The notes beneath the pieces are model-generated. The model saw only the letters and a list, made by a program, of their open reading frames with translations, made no database searches and was not told the origin of the DNA. This document shows, piece by piece, positions 1 to 9,933 of a DNA stretch of 38,771 bases. This DNA comes from an uncultured Bacilli bacterium (GTDB lineage Bacteria > Bacillota_I > Bacilli_A > RF39 > UBA660). Where the stretch lies: contig CANROK010000007.1 of assembly GCA_947632205.1 (NCBI GenBank), positions 1 to 38,771 of the forward strand. The letters run 5' to 3'. Position 1 is the first letter of the stretch; every line of letters begins with the position of its first letter. A program made the translations under genes and the position numbers.

Positions 1-132
<132 letters not shown>

Positions 133-151
133 TTTTATTCCTTTCTTTTTT

Positions 152-1117
152 TTATTTCTTTACGATACTTCCATTTGAATATTTGTATTTTGTATCATCA
201 TAAAATATAATTGTTCCATCAGATGTTTTCCAAAGCCCAGTTCCATCATTATAGATACCATTATCTACTTTTTTCTTATCGGCACTAGACATTAAACCAT
301 TTGATGATTGAGTAGCTGTTGATGTTGTAGTTGCGTTTGTTCCTGGATCCCCTTTGTCGCCTTTATCACCTTTTGTACCAAACACTGTATGTCCACTATC
401 CGTATAGCAATTTGAAGAATTTCCATTGTAATAATATAATTTTCCCGTATCTTGCCTAATTATTATTTGAGCAATTCTTCTACTATAATATGAACTTCCA
501 GCACCATAGTAAGGTGTATAAAAAGTATTACCATTAGAATCAGAAAAACTAGAAGTCCTACTTAATGAAGTAGGTGTAACACTACTTGTTACCCAACATA
601 TTCCCCAGCCTGGATAACCATTTGATCCATTGGAACCAGAATCACCTTTTGGTCCAGTTGGTCCGGTTGAACCTGCTGGTCCTTGAGGTCCTGTATCTCC
701 AGTAGTTCCTTTAGAACCAGTTGCACCTCTTAAAGATGTAATATATGTCACAGTTGCTGTTGTACTACTTACACTAGTTACTCGATATAAATAACTATAG
801 GTTGAATTAGCTATTATAAAATCTCCTTCTTGAATATTTCTATCACTTGGAATTGTTATAGTAGATATAGAAATTGATGTAGTAGATGTTGATGTTGAAG
901 CCGAACTTCTATATATTCCTAATCCATCTAATCCATCTTTTCCAGATGGACCTGTAGGACCAATTGAACCATTTGAACCAGGTTGTCCTTTAAGTTCCCC
1001 TTTATCATATTTTTCTTGGAAAGTTTCACCATCAGAAAATTTTATATTAGATGCAGTTAATTTATTTTTTATATTTTTCCATATTTGAACTATATATTCT
1101 TTTTTAAAATTAATCAT
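152..1117 (-). CDS. Collagen-like tail fibre protein
   Basis: The 321-residue product has three Gly-X-Y blocks: about 8 triplets near residue 45, about 14 near residue 130 and 5 near residue 250. They are separated by Ser/Thr-rich segments. Such repeats form trimeric collagen-like shafts in phage fibres, so this is probably an exposed, host-facing fibre. A short NGLMSSADKKK motif before the C-terminus is of a kind common in phage fibres. The last 25 residues (GTIIFYDD ... VKK) resemble the end of the DUF859 tail protein encoded at 3091-4461. It is the last complete late gene in the window, and its ATG follows a clear AGGAGG-type site. Confidence 0.8.
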   Translation of the reverse strand: MINFKKEYIVQIWKNIKNKLTASNIKFSDGETFQEKYDKGELKGQPGSNGSIGPTGPSGKDGLDGLGIYRSSASTSTSTTSISISTITIPSDRNIQEGDFIIANSTYSYLYRVTSVSSTTATVTYITSLRGATGSKGTTGDTGPQGPAGSTGPTGPKGDSGSNGSNGYPGWGICWVTSSVTPTSLSRTSSFSDSNGNTFYTPYYGAGSSYYSRRIAQIIIRQDTGKLYYYNGNSSNCYTDSGHTVFGTKGDKGDKGDPGTNATTTSTATQSSNGLMSSADKKKVDNGIYNDGTGLWKTSDGTIIFYDDTKYKYSNGSIVKK

Positions 1118-1137
1118 TTCTTAACCTCCTCAGAGAA

Positions 1138-1812
1138 TTAAGAATTAAATATTGCATCTATTTCATCATTAGTTAACTCTGATAAATCTTCTTCTTTAAT
1201 AAATCCTGATAAATCAATAATTCCACTTAAAATATCCCATTGTTGTTTATCTTTATTCCATACAGCATTATCTCCAGCTTTGTTATGTTCACTAGCATTA
1301 ACAATATTATAAAAATCTCCATGTTCTGCAGTATCTTGTAAAGCTTCTAAATCGCTATAGTTATCTACATCACCTTTATATTTAATAACTGAAGATACTT
1401 GCTTTTTAATTAAAGTTTCGACTTGATCTTGAGTTTGATATTTTTTGCTTGATAATGTCGTTTCAACATCACTAGCAGTTTGATATCCTTTTTCTTCCAA
1501 TGTACTATTTGATACATAATCGGTTGGAATATCTGTACTTTTAGCAAGTCCTAACTCTTCTGATGTTAATGTTCCTTTAAGTTCTTGACCATCTAATGTT
1601 GGAATACCTTTTAAACTATCAAACTCACCATCAAATTGGTTTGTTCCAGCATCATTTATTTTTTTTACTAACTCATCAGTTAAGTTATTATCACTTAATA
1701 CTTTATATTCACTTTCACTACCTGTTTTATGTTCTCTTTTTTGAAATAAATTTCCTAATAATAGTTTTAAATGTGATAAACCATTATTATCTAAAAATTT
1801 TTTTGCTCCCAT
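1138..1812 (-). CDS. Tail fibre or baseplate protein
   Basis: The 224-residue product begins MGAKKFLDNNGLSHLKLLL, a start style seen in many siphovirus tail and baseplate accessory proteins. It is hydrophilic, with repeated short helical segments (YKVLSDNNLTDELVKKIND, then LEEKGYQTASDVETTL) and a GDFYNI element typical of phage structural proteins that sit next to fibres. No enzymatic motif is visible. A good ribosome binding site precedes the ATG. It lies between a small acidic protein and the collagen-like fibre, which supports a role in the distal tail. Confidence 0.6.
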   Translation of the reverse strand: MGAKKFLDNNGLSHLKLLLGNLFQKREHKTGSESEYKVLSDNNLTDELVKKINDAGTNQFDGEFDSLKGIPTLDGQELKGTLTSEELGLAKSTDIPTDYVSNSTLEEKGYQTASDVETTLSSKKYQTQDQVETLIKKQVSSVIKYKGDVDNYSDLEALQDTAEHGDFYNIVNASEHNKAGDNAVWNKDKQQWDILSGIIDLSGFIKEEDLSELTNDEIDAIFNS

Positions 1813-1825
1813 ATATTATTCCTCC

Positions 1826-2074
1826 TTAATATTTAAAAATTTCTTCTAATTCTAAATTAGATATTGCGAACATTTCATCTTGTAAATGTAATTCCTTTGA
1901 GGATTTATCATCTATTAATTCTTCACCATTAATTTTAGGTTTATTAATGTCGTTTCTATAATTATTTTTGCCAATATAACCTAAATCGTCTAATACAATT
2001 GCTTCTTCATTATCCTCCTCAAGAACTATAGCTTCTTCGATATCATCATCTAATATAATTAATTGTTCTTCCAT
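1826..2074 (-). CDS. Small acidic structural protein
   Basis: The 82-residue, strongly acidic product begins with an internal repeat (EEAIVLEED and EEAIVLDD) and continues with NDINKPKINGEELIDDKSS, which resembles the 'NKPKINGVEL' element found in phage minor structural proteins and fibre adaptors. This suggests a small baseplate or fibre-attachment part. Its ATG lies 3 bases after the stop of the gene upstream, so translation is probably coupled. Confidence 0.55.
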   Translation of the reverse strand: MEEQLIILDDDIEEAIVLEEDNEEAIVLDDLGYIGKNNYRNDINKPKINGEELIDDKSSKELHLQDEMFAISNLELEEIFKY

Positions 2075-2077
2075 GAA

Positions 2078-2434
2078 TTACACCTCATTACATTTATGTG
2101 TTACTTCTTTTCCTATTTTAAATACACCCATTAATGGAGTATCTACTTTGCCATTACGAATAATTTCAATGTCGTAGTCATAATCTCCGAAACATAATTC
2201 ATTCGTATCATTTGGTAAAAGTTCAATCGTATAAACGCCAGTTTCTTCATTAAATATAATTCCATTATCTAATGTTTTTTGAAATACTACTTCATCATCT
2301 TTATAATTACATTTAACTGAAAAATAAACCTTGTCAGCTTTTTCTTTCACAGCTTCATTATTTTTTTTAAACACGATTGGTATATTTTTATTATTTCCTC
2401 GAGTAATATAAAAATCTATTATTTTAGGTTTCAT
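2078..2434 (-). CDS. Baseplate-type protein with an Ig-like fold (BppU N-terminal-like)
   Basis: The 118-residue product has alternating strands. The order is an N-terminal FYITRGNN element, a 'TLDNGIIF' strand, then 'GVYTIELLPNDTNELCFGDYDYDIEII'-like strands shortened here to the key GVYTIEL, DTNEL and YDYDIEI motifs. This pattern is characteristic of the beta-sandwich domain at the N-terminus of baseplate upper proteins in Bacillota siphoviruses. It occurs here as a stand-alone domain, which would need a partner for receptor binding. The assignment rests on motif memory only. Confidence 0.55.
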   Translation of the reverse strand: MKPKIIDFYITRGNNKNIPIVFKKNNEAVKEKADKVYFSVKCNYKDDEVVFQKTLDNGIIFNEETGVYTIELLPNDTNELCFGDYDYDIEIIRNGKVDTPLMGVFKIGKEVTHKCNEV

Positions 2435-2444
2435 AACTAATCAC

Positions 2445-2735
2445 CTACTTTTTATTAATTTTTCCGTCATTAAGGAAATCTGCTACTACATCGAACATTT
2501 TTTGAAGAATATATCTAAATGCTTTTTGACTAATGAAAATTTTTACAATTTTTGGTAAGTATGGATATATATTATTTATTACATAATCCATCTTTTCTCC
2601 ACTTTTTACTTCTTTTTCAGCTTTTAAGAATAACTTGTATACTTTTTTTCTAAAGTTGCCACATAATTTTAGAACTAAATATACTATAAGTAATATTAAA
2701 ATCACTCCTATTGCTATAATTATCGCTTCATTCAT
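2445..2735 (-). CDS. Small membrane protein, holin-like
   Basis: The start is set at the ATG at 2735 (96 residues) because GGAAAGGAGTG lies just upstream. A longer reading from 2795 would have no such site. Residues 4-25 form one strong membrane segment (IIIAIGVILILLIVYLVLKL), followed by a basic, amphipathic cytoplasmic part. It overlaps the preceding membrane-protein gene by 8 bases (ATGAATGA). Size and layout recall single-span phage holin-like proteins, but no lysin lies next to it here, so a tail-associated membrane role cannot be excluded. Confidence 0.5.
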   Translation of the reverse strand: MNEAIIIAIGVILILLIVYLVLKLCGNFRKKVYKLFLKAEKEVKSGEKMDYVINNIYPYLPKIVKIFISQKAFRYILQKMFDVVADFLNDGKINKK

Positions 2736-3078
2736 TTTTTTCACTCCTTTCCAAATTAAAAGCAATACCATTGGCATTGCTAACAATTTTTTCACATCTC
2801 TTTTTTGTTAATGAATTATAACCAGCTCCTAAATATATATCACATGCAGAAGTTATATCGGTAATCGGTATTCCCTCGTTCCATATAACCGATTTTAAAG
2901 CCATTTGCTGAGTTGTTTTTAATGTCGCTAGTATTTCATCATTTTTATCTTGAAAGTCTCTATAGAAGCCAAATGCGAACCAAATACCACCAACTAAGGC
3001 GGTTATTATGGATGTAATTGCTACTATAGATTTCCAATAATCATTTATTTTATCAAAAATTTTTTTAATCTTTTCCAT
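2728..3078 (-). CDS. Single-span membrane protein, unknown function
   Basis: The 116-residue product has a membrane segment at about residues 18-39 (IVAITSIITALVGGIWFAFGF), a short coiled stretch, then a soluble part with two cysteines and the motif LGAGYNSLTKKRCE. I believe similar proteins occur beside the tail genes of other Bacillota phages, but I know no function for them. Two membrane proteins in a row hint at a lysis cassette or at a channel used during DNA entry. Confidence 0.55.
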   Translation of the reverse strand: MEKIKKIFDKINDYWKSIVAITSIITALVGGIWFAFGFYRDFQDKNDEILATLKTTQQMALKSVIWNEGIPITDITSACDIYLGAGYNSLTKKRCEKIVSNANGIAFNLERSEKNE

Positions 3079-3090
3079 AAACTCTCCTTT

Positions 3091-4461
3091 TTATTTTTTA
3101 CTAAATGTTCCGTCTTCATTTCTAACAAAGAAATCATCATCATAAAATAAAACTGTACCATTCATTAAAATAGCATGTTCAAATATTGCTAAATTGGCTA
3201 ACCCTTTGCTTAATTTTAATAAAAGTTGAGTTGTACTAATCAATTTATCTGAATAGCTTACTCTAAATTCAAATTCATCTTGATAAGGAAAACTAGTGCC
3301 ACAATTAACACTTGCTTTATATGTATTTCCTGTAATTGTTGGAGTTATTGTCTTAGCAGTATTCCATGATGAAGCACCTTTTTTTCTATATTCCCATTTC
3401 AAAGTTAAAGCATTAGAAGTACTGCCAAATGAACCATTAAAATAATTTCCTGATATATCTAGCATAGCTGTACTTTCAGTTTGAACTGGTCTATAAACTT
3501 TTGCACTGCAAGTTAAAGGAACATAATCAACCATTGTAGCAGTTGAAACAATATTTGTTTGAAATCCTCTCGAATCAATCGCAGTTATTGAGAAAGTGTT
3601 TTTACCAACCTTTGATATATCCAAATATGAAGATACCACTTGACCTTCTACTATCTTTGACGAAATAGTCGCACCATTTTTAGCCGTAGCTGTTGGAGTT
3701 ATTCTAGCAGTTGAATATCCCTTTACTAATTTTGAACTAGATCCAGTTAAATTTTTTGTTGCAGTATTTGTATCTATTATTGTTGCTGATAACGTTGGTT
3801 TACACTTTTCTTCGTTACATGATACATTAATAGTAATACTAGTTGAACCGATTGTATTTCCGTCTGATATCGTTGTACATGTAATAGTACAAGAACCACT
3901 TTTAGCATTTGGTATCTTAGCATAAAAACTAGTAGGAATTATCCACTCTTGATATTCAGCCACTCCTGTTGCTATAGTTCCTGTTAATCCAGCGAAGCTA
4001 TATGTTAAATTATGAGTAAATGTTGTTGATGCTCTATTTATTCTAATTATGCAAGTTCCCTCTATTTGAGTATCAGAAGCACTAAATGAACTTGTTCTTG
4101 GAATCGTCATCAATGTAAAAGTTTCTTGAGCTGAAATGGTTCCAGAAGAAGTACCTGTTGCTATTGATGCTGAACATGTTATTGTCTTCTTACCATCATT
4201 ATTATGTTTAACAGTTGCTGTTACTGAAGTTGAACCGGTCTTTTGATTTTTCTTTAAAGCTAAAGAAAATCCAATGCTTTGACCATCTATATAAGCAGTA
4301 CCGCTATGAGGATCATCCCAATATGTTGTACCACTAGTTCTTGTTGCTGTTATTGTTAAAGTAACTTGAGATGTATTTTCAGCTATGTTTGGCTCACTTT
4401 CAGTTATACTTAGTGATAATGATGCTGCAAATCTTTGAATATTTAATTTTACATATAACAT
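3091..4461 (-). CDS. DUF859-type minor structural (tail) protein
   Basis: The 456-residue product starts MLYVKLNIQRFA and is rich in Ser/Thr beta-strands with repeated Ig-like units, matching the siphovirus DUF859 family of tail-tip proteins. It probably forms an elongated fibre-like structure at the distal tail. The C-terminus (GTVLFYDDDFFVRNEDGTF) resembles the C-terminus of the collagen-like fibre at 152-1117. It begins 2 bases after the tail-tip gene at 4464-6680 ends. No catalytic residues are evident. Confidence 0.7.
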   Translation of the reverse strand: MLYVKLNIQRFAASLSLSITESEPNIAENTSQVTLTITATRTSGTTYWDDPHSGTAYIDGQSIGFSLALKKNQKTGSTSVTATVKHNNDGKKTITCSASIATGTSSGTISAQETFTLMTIPRTSSFSASDTQIEGTCIIRINRASTTFTHNLTYSFAGLTGTIATGVAEYQEWIIPTSFYAKIPNAKSGSCTITCTTISDGNTIGSTSITINVSCNEEKCKPTLSATIIDTNTATKNLTGSSSKLVKGYSTARITPTATAKNGATISSKIVEGQVVSSYLDISKVGKNTFSITAIDSRGFQTNIVSTATMVDYVPLTCSAKVYRPVQTESTAMLDISGNYFNGSFGSTSNALTLKWEYRKKGASSWNTAKTITPTITGNTYKASVNCGTSFPYQDEFEFRVSYSDKLISTTQLLLKLSKGLANLAIFEHAILMNGTVLFYDDDFFVRNEDGTFSKK

Positions 4462-4463
4462 AA

Positions 4464-6680
4464 TTAATCTCCTGTCTTGAAAAATCCGATTCCGTTTCCA
4501 AAAATCGAATCATCTACTTCTTCTAATCGCCAATTTTTAAAAGACAACCATTGTTCAATTAAACTATTTCTTGCATAATTTACTGTAGTACCTAAAAACT
4601 TCTTTAAAAGTTCTGATTTTTTAGCCATTTCATCATTAACGAATCCGTTATATGATAAAGTTTCTTCTGTTGAACCAGTTTTATCTTTAACTTCAAATCC
4701 AGCTTCATTTAATTTTGAACCGGTATTAGCACCGGTTTTATCCAAATTTAAACCATCTTTATTAAAAGTAAAGTTAGTCTCAGTTTTAACTTGACTTACA
4801 CCATTTTGAAGAATTTCTTCAACTATTGTTGTTGTTCTAGAATTTGATGTTATAACATCATTAACACTTTCTCGCAATTCTGTTATAGCTGATGAATCTG
4901 CTTTATCTTCTAATTTTTTATTTAAATCTTGTATATTATTATTTGCTTTAGTTGCATTATCATTAATTTGTTTTTGTAAATCTAATAAAGTTCCATCTAT
5001 ATCTCCACTGAACTTATACCATGTATAATCATTAAATCTTGTACTATCAGTTGCGATAGAATCAACATACATACCGATATATGCACTTGGTCTTTCTCCT
5101 AATTCATACTCATCATCTGCTGGAGTAAATGTTTCACCATCTTCAGAATATTTAATATGCGTATATGACGATACACCATTTGTTCCGTTAGTACCATTGG
5201 TTCCGTTAATTCCTGGTATTCCTTGTTCACCTTTCGGAGCTAATATCACCATTAATTTTTTGGTTATACTATATGGTGTTTCTCCATCTTTATAAATAAA
5301 AATCAATTCCAATTCATTTGTAAGATTTTCTATAGCATTTGCACTACTTACTGAAATTCTTATAGTTTCATCTGTTAACCCAACTGTAATACCACTAATT
5401 TCTTTTACAAGAGTTGGTTTTACTTTAATTTGAGCTCCTTTGAAATTTTCATTATGATTAATTATATAATCAGTAGTTTCTATAGGTTTATTCTTCTCAT
5501 CAACTGGTATTAAAAGATTATTTATATCTAATTCAACATTAAAGTCTTTTATTAAATCCGATAATTCATTTACTGTTTTTTCGGTTTTAGTGACAGAAGC
5601 TTCTATTTCATTTAATTTTTTGTTTACAATCAAGTATGCTTGCTTTAACCCTTTGTCAGTATTATTTGAAACTTTATAATCTGTTATAGAACCAACAGGC
5701 ATTTCAGTATAAATTGTTTCCTTGTAACCGGTTGTAAACTCTATTTCATTATTAAATGCAAAGGAATTATATATATTATTACCTGTTGTAAATTCTATTT
5801 TTTGAAGCGGATTAAAGCCACCATAACCTGTTAATTCGGTATCGTAAATATCGTATTCTATTCCACTCAATTTATCATATAATTCATCTAAATAATCAGA
5901 TCTATTATTATCATTCATCAATTGATTATCTTGAATCTTAAATTCATTCCAATGATCCAAAGATTCATCTCTTTTATAAATAAAATCACTATCAGCACTT
6001 CTTGAAAGTACAATTGAATTAATTGGACCGAAATGATTTCCAAATGATATATTTTGATTTCTTAAAATATCATCATTAATTTTAGCTATGTCATTTGAAT
6101 TAAATTCGCATTTTTTTACGACATTGCCCTCTATCATAAATAAGGTTCCTGTTGCTTGGCCAATATCATCAAAGACATCTCTATTAGTAAACCCTATACC
6201 ATCGAAAATATCGCTATTAATAATTCGCTTCCCATTAGGAAGTTCTTCGATATCAGTTGTCAAATTATTTTCAATACATAGTTGTTTAAAAAAATCCAAC
6301 ACATTAGTTGGATATTCTATAGTAATAGGTTTATAATCTGTCATTGTATGGACAAATTTATCATAACAAATATGAGTATATGTTTTACTATCTGCATTGT
6401 AAACCGGTTCTTCCTTTAAATAATAAGGTCCATAAATTCTAGTATCAGTATTTTCACTATCTAAAAATGCAGTTATCTCTAAATATATTTCACCTTTAAC
6501 TGGTGTTTTTGTTTCTAATTCTAGAGATTTCATAACTGTGCCTACTATTGAAGCATTAAATTTTAATTTTGCCCTAACAAAGTCATCAATATCTAAAATA
6601 GTTTCAATTTCATCAACAATGTATTTAATTTTCTTTTTAAATCTTCTACCCTCAGTTTGTATAATATCACAATACTTCAT
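4464..6680 (-). CDS. Tail-tip protein (prophage tail / Tal-like) with collagen-like segment
   Basis: The 738-residue product matches the 'phage minor structural protein' layout. Roughly 350 N-terminal residues form a gp27-like hub (ending near MPVGSITDYKVSNNTDKGL). A linker and beta region follow, then 7 Gly-X-Y triplets (GIPGINGTNGTNGTNG) near residue 490, a SSYTHIKYSEDG...YIGMYVD module common in phage receptor-binding proteins, and a coiled C-terminal region. It lies directly downstream of the tape measure and distal tail genes, as expected for the tail hub. A separate lysin domain is not obvious. Its start overlaps the previous gene by 14 bases. Confidence 0.75.
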   Translation of the reverse strand: MKYCDIIQTEGRRFKKKIKYIVDEIETILDIDDFVRAKLKFNASIVGTVMKSLELETKTPVKGEIYLEITAFLDSENTDTRIYGPYYLKEEPVYNADSKTYTHICYDKFVHTMTDYKPITIEYPTNVLDFFKQLCIENNLTTDIEELPNGKRIINSDIFDGIGFTNRDVFDDIGQATGTLFMIEGNVVKKCEFNSNDIAKINDDILRNQNISFGNHFGPINSIVLSRSADSDFIYKRDESLDHWNEFKIQDNQLMNDNNRSDYLDELYDKLSGIEYDIYDTELTGYGGFNPLQKIEFTTGNNIYNSFAFNNEIEFTTGYKETIYTEMPVGSITDYKVSNNTDKGLKQAYLIVNKKLNEIEASVTKTEKTVNELSDLIKDFNVELDINNLLIPVDEKNKPIETTDYIINHNENFKGAQIKVKPTLVKEISGITVGLTDETIRISVSSANAIENLTNELELIFIYKDGETPYSITKKLMVILAPKGEQGIPGINGTNGTNGTNGVSSYTHIKYSEDGETFTPADDEYELGERPSAYIGMYVDSIATDSTRFNDYTWYKFSGDIDGTLLDLQKQINDNATKANNNIQDLNKKLEDKADSSAITELRESVNDVITSNSRTTTIVEEILQNGVSQVKTETNFTFNKDGLNLDKTGANTGSKLNEAGFEVKDKTGSTEETLSYNGFVNDEMAKKSELLKKFLGTTVNYARNSLIEQWLSFKNWRLEEVDDSIFGNGIGFFKTGD

Positions 6681-7038
6681 CTCTTGGCTCCACTCCTGTC
6701 AATGTTACGCTAAATGATTTATATTTGCCTTTCCAATAATCTTTTTTTGCTGGTATTGGTGTACCATAGAATTTTTCTGTAACCCATAAACCTTTATCGC
6801 TATTTAGATATCGTATTTGAAAAATTGGCTTTTGGATATATTTTTTTAAAGTTGTCATTTGTTCTTGAGTAGTTTCACCTACTTCAATTACAAGTTGAGT
6901 TGTATAACATATAAATGTGCCAGAAAACTTTGCACTATTACTATTTCTACCGGTATCACTGGCCCAATTGTCTTGTGGGGTATCAGTATGTGCTGTGATA
7001 GGTATCGTCTTACTTAGTTCTTCTAAATCACATATCAT
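6667..7038 (-). CDS. Distal-tail-region protein (DUF6711-like)
   Basis: The 123-residue product has alternating strands and the phrases DTGRNSNSAKFSG and TTQLVIEVGETTQEQMTTL. They resemble small tail proteins (DUF6711-like) that occupy the distal-tail position between tape measure and tail-tip genes in Bacillota phages. It is shorter than a usual Dit protein (about 250 residues). It may form the ring that joins tube and hub. It overlaps the tail-tip gene by 14 bases and follows the tape measure gene by 2, so the three are probably translated together. Confidence 0.6.
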   Translation of the reverse strand: MICDLEELSKTIPITAHTDTPQDNWASDTGRNSNSAKFSGTFICYTTQLVIEVGETTQEQMTTLKKYIQKPIFQIRYLNSDKGLWVTEKFYGTPIPAKKDYWKGKYKSFSVTLTGVEPRDEVL

Positions 7039-7040
7039 AA

Positions 7041-9350
7041 TTACACTCCATTTCTTGCAAAAGCATTTTCTGCATTTATTTGCTCCATAATACGCGCCAA
7101 TAATCTACTATCAAGATAATTATTTAATGAAAGATTAACTGTAACCCATCTTCCAATTTGTTTTCCTAATTCTGCCATTGCTTGCTCATCGGTAAGTGGT
7201 AAGATACCTTCTGCTCCTGCTTCTCCACCAATAGCTCTTGTAATTGGGACACCATGTCCAGGGTTATTAATAATAGATCCAGAAGCTAATTTAATAACTT
7301 TACCTTGATTAACTACACCACCTGATTTAAATCCTGTTACTTCACCATCTACAACAATTCCCCCAGAAGAAAATCCAAACCAAGATTTTACTTTATCAAA
7401 AGCACTTTTAGCGCCTTTTTTTACACCTTCCCAAACTTCACTTATTTTATTTTTGAATTTATTAAATGCACTTTCATATCTATTTGGATCTAATCCTTCT
7501 TTAATGTTATCGGGTAAATCTTTTGTAAAAGTATCTTTAAAAGATTTACTGGTTCCGGTCATTGCTCTTTCGATATAATCTCTAGCTTCATCGGCACTTA
7601 ATTCTCCCTTTTCCATTGCTTCTACAACAGACTTTTTTAATTCATCATAATTTTCAGTTTCTTTGGCAATTGCAAGTTGGTTCTCCCACGAAGCTTTTTT
7701 CTCTTCCTCTTTAGCTTTAGCTAATTCTTCAGAAGATTCTTTTAATTTTTCTTGAGCAGCTTGATTATTTAAATATGCTTTATAAACTTCTCTTTGAGCT
7801 TCATTCATATTTTTATAATCTAATGTTCCGTTTTGAACTTGTTTAAATAATTCTTCACCACTTAAGCCGGTTTTTCTTTCTGCTTCGGCTAATCTTTTCT
7901 CAGCTTCTTCAGCATTATCTACGGCATCAATATAACTATCAGTAGCTTTTTTAGAATTATTAATAGCTTCAGTTAATTGATCTTGCGCTTCTTTAGTGTC
8001 CAAAATTTGAGCTTTATCTTCAAATAATTTAGGAATTAAACTTCCTAGAACTGCAATAAGTGCTATAACAGCATCTACAGCTAAAATTATCCATCCAACT
8101 GGATTAGTTGCATTAAATGCAATCATTGCTAATGCTGCACCGGCTAATGTAACTGTTATTCCTATTAAAATATTGTTAAAATTTTCCCAAGTAGGATCTT
8201 TAATAAATGTGATAATTGAACTTATTGTTTGTATTAAACCAGTAATAGCCAATGCAATTCCACCTATAATTCCAACTATTTGTAATCCACTAAAACCTTT
8301 AAATATTGTTAATAAACCACTAAATTTAGAAACTAATTCCGCTATTTTAATAATCCCTATAATTGTAGCTAATTCAATAAAAAATCCCAAAACTATATCT
8401 TTATTATCGGCAATCCATTTTATCCAATTAGGAACTTCCAATTCTGATAATGGCTTCATAGCATCAATGCCACCAGTTGAACCAGCAGATGAATTAGAAT
8501 TATTATCTTGTAATACATTTGCAGTATCATAACCTTGTAATGATTTTTTCATATCTTTTGCTGATTTAGCAGCTTTTGCTGTTGATTTTGCAGTTGCATT
8601 AGCAAATAAACTAACTCCAAACCATTTTTCAGATATATAATTAGCATATTGTACTAATTTATATACCCAATTTACTAATCTAGTAACGATAGGTTCAAGT
8701 GACATAGCAAGTGTATATTTAATACTTTCAATTTTATTAGCTAAATTATCATTATATTGTGTAATTGTATTAGTAGCTCTCGTAATAAGAGATAAAGCAG
8801 TTCTAATTCCAAATATAGCTATAACCCATTTTCCAACCTTTTTAATATTTTCAACAAGATCTTTACCGATGTCTTTTAAATTTAATTCAAATCCATTTAA
8901 ATCAAGCTTATGTGATTTATCAATTAACTCTTGAATTTTATTTTTTATATTTTCAACTTTATCAACTGATTTTTGATATTTTATGTTTTGACCATCTATT
9001 TTAGCATTTAATCCATCATATTGAAAAGATAATGTTTCATTTTTCGAAATTAATTTGTTATATTGATTAGTAAGATTGTTTAAATTTTGTTGCTCCTTAG
9101 ATGATAATATACCATCTTTTTCTTTAATAGCATTCATTTGTTGAATTTTAGAAGTTGTTTCTTCTATTTTATCAGATAATTCCTTTTGCTTTTGAACATT
9201 CAAATCTAATTGCTCTTTGTACTTATCAGTTTGATTGTTAATTTTTTCTTGCTCTTCTTCAGCATAGCTTAATTCTTTTACTAATTTTTGGTATTTTTTA
9301 TCAAATTCACTATTATTTAGTGTTGTTTTTATTACTAAATTTTTTGCCAT
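7041..9350 (-). CDS. Tape measure protein
   Basis: The 769-residue product starts with a long coiled coil (residues 1-150). Several hydrophobic segments follow (about 172-190 and 310-440), then a second Glu/Lys/Ala coiled coil (450-570). The glycine-rich end contains the GHGVPITRAIGGEAGAEGI element typical of tape measure C-termini. It sets tail length, and the hydrophobic part is thought to help DNA cross the host membrane. It follows the two chaperone-like genes, the usual order. At 769 residues it predicts a moderately long tail, using the common rule of about 0.15 nm per residue. Confidence 0.9.
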   Translation of the reverse strand: MAKNLVIKTTLNNSEFDKKYQKLVKELSYAEEEQEKINNQTDKYKEQLDLNVQKQKELSDKIEETTSKIQQMNAIKEKDGILSSKEQQNLNNLTNQYNKLISKNETLSFQYDGLNAKIDGQNIKYQKSVDKVENIKNKIQELIDKSHKLDLNGFELNLKDIGKDLVENIKKVGKWVIAIFGIRTALSLITRATNTITQYNDNLANKIESIKYTLAMSLEPIVTRLVNWVYKLVQYANYISEKWFGVSLFANATAKSTAKAAKSAKDMKKSLQGYDTANVLQDNNSNSSAGSTGGIDAMKPLSELEVPNWIKWIADNKDIVLGFFIELATIIGIIKIAELVSKFSGLLTIFKGFSGLQIVGIIGGIALAITGLIQTISSIITFIKDPTWENFNNILIGITVTLAGAALAMIAFNATNPVGWIILAVDAVIALIAVLGSLIPKLFEDKAQILDTKEAQDQLTEAINNSKKATDSYIDAVDNAEEAEKRLAEAERKTGLSGEELFKQVQNGTLDYKNMNEAQREVYKAYLNNQAAQEKLKESSEELAKAKEEEKKASWENQLAIAKETENYDELKKSVVEAMEKGELSADEARDYIERAMTGTSKSFKDTFTKDLPDNIKEGLDPNRYESAFNKFKNKISEVWEGVKKGAKSAFDKVKSWFGFSSGGIVVDGEVTGFKSGGVVNQGKVIKLASGSIINNPGHGVPITRAIGGEAGAEGILPLTDEQAMAELGKQIGRWVTVNLSLNNYLDSRLLARIMEQINAENAFARNGV

Positions 9351-9357
9351 ACCAAAA

Positions 9358-9933
9358 TCACTCCTTTTCAGTTATTCCCATTAACTCATAGAATTTATCG
9401 TGGGCTTCTTTTTGATTTGCTGTTAAAGGAATTTCTTTTTCTTTTAATGAAAATTGTTTTTGAAGTTTTTTAATTCTATTCCTTTCTTTAGAATCTTTAA
9501 TTGTGTTCAAGTCACATGTTCTAATATCTCTTACTCTATTCAATACACATTTATCGGTAAGTCCATTTAAGCATGTATAAAAATCCCACCAATGCATATT
9601 TTCTTTAGTCAAATTTATTCCATAATCAGACCTAAAACTTGCTTCTATTAAACGATAATCTTGTATTAAATCCATATCTGGCTTTTCGTTTAATTTTTCA
9701 ACTTCATCATCACCACATTTTAAATATTTCACAGCTAAATTAAGAAGTTCTTGTCGATTTTCTTTATCATCATAACCGGCATCACCATATAGTAAGTAAA
9801 TAATTGCCAATCCTCTTTCTGTATCAGAGATTGTAGTATCTTGAGCTATTTCATTACATTTTAACGCAATTCTAAAATCAGTATTGATTTTATATTTTTT
9901 ATCTTTAATTCTCACATATTCAGGATTTTGCAT
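9358..9933 (-). CDS. Bacteriophage Gp15-family tail assembly protein
   Basis: The 191-residue product matches the Gp15 family layout: an N-terminal 'KINTDFRIALKCNEIAQD' element, then 'DFYTCLNGLTDKCVLNRVRDIR' and a basic C-terminal helix. It sits where the second tail assembly chaperone (T of G/GT) is found, between the gene at 9933-10421 and the tape measure. Its ATG overlaps the upstream stop by one base (TAATG), which points to termination-reinitiation. I saw no slippery heptamer that would fuse the two. Confidence 0.75.
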   Translation of the reverse strand: MQNPEYVRIKDKKYKINTDFRIALKCNEIAQDTTISDTERGLAIIYLLYGDAGYDDKENRQELLNLAVKYLKCGDDEVEKLNEKPDMDLIQDYRLIEASFRSDYGINLTKENMHWWDFYTCLNGLTDKCVLNRVRDIRTCDLNTIKDSKERNRIKKLQKQFSLKEKEIPLTANQKEAHDKFYELMGITEKE

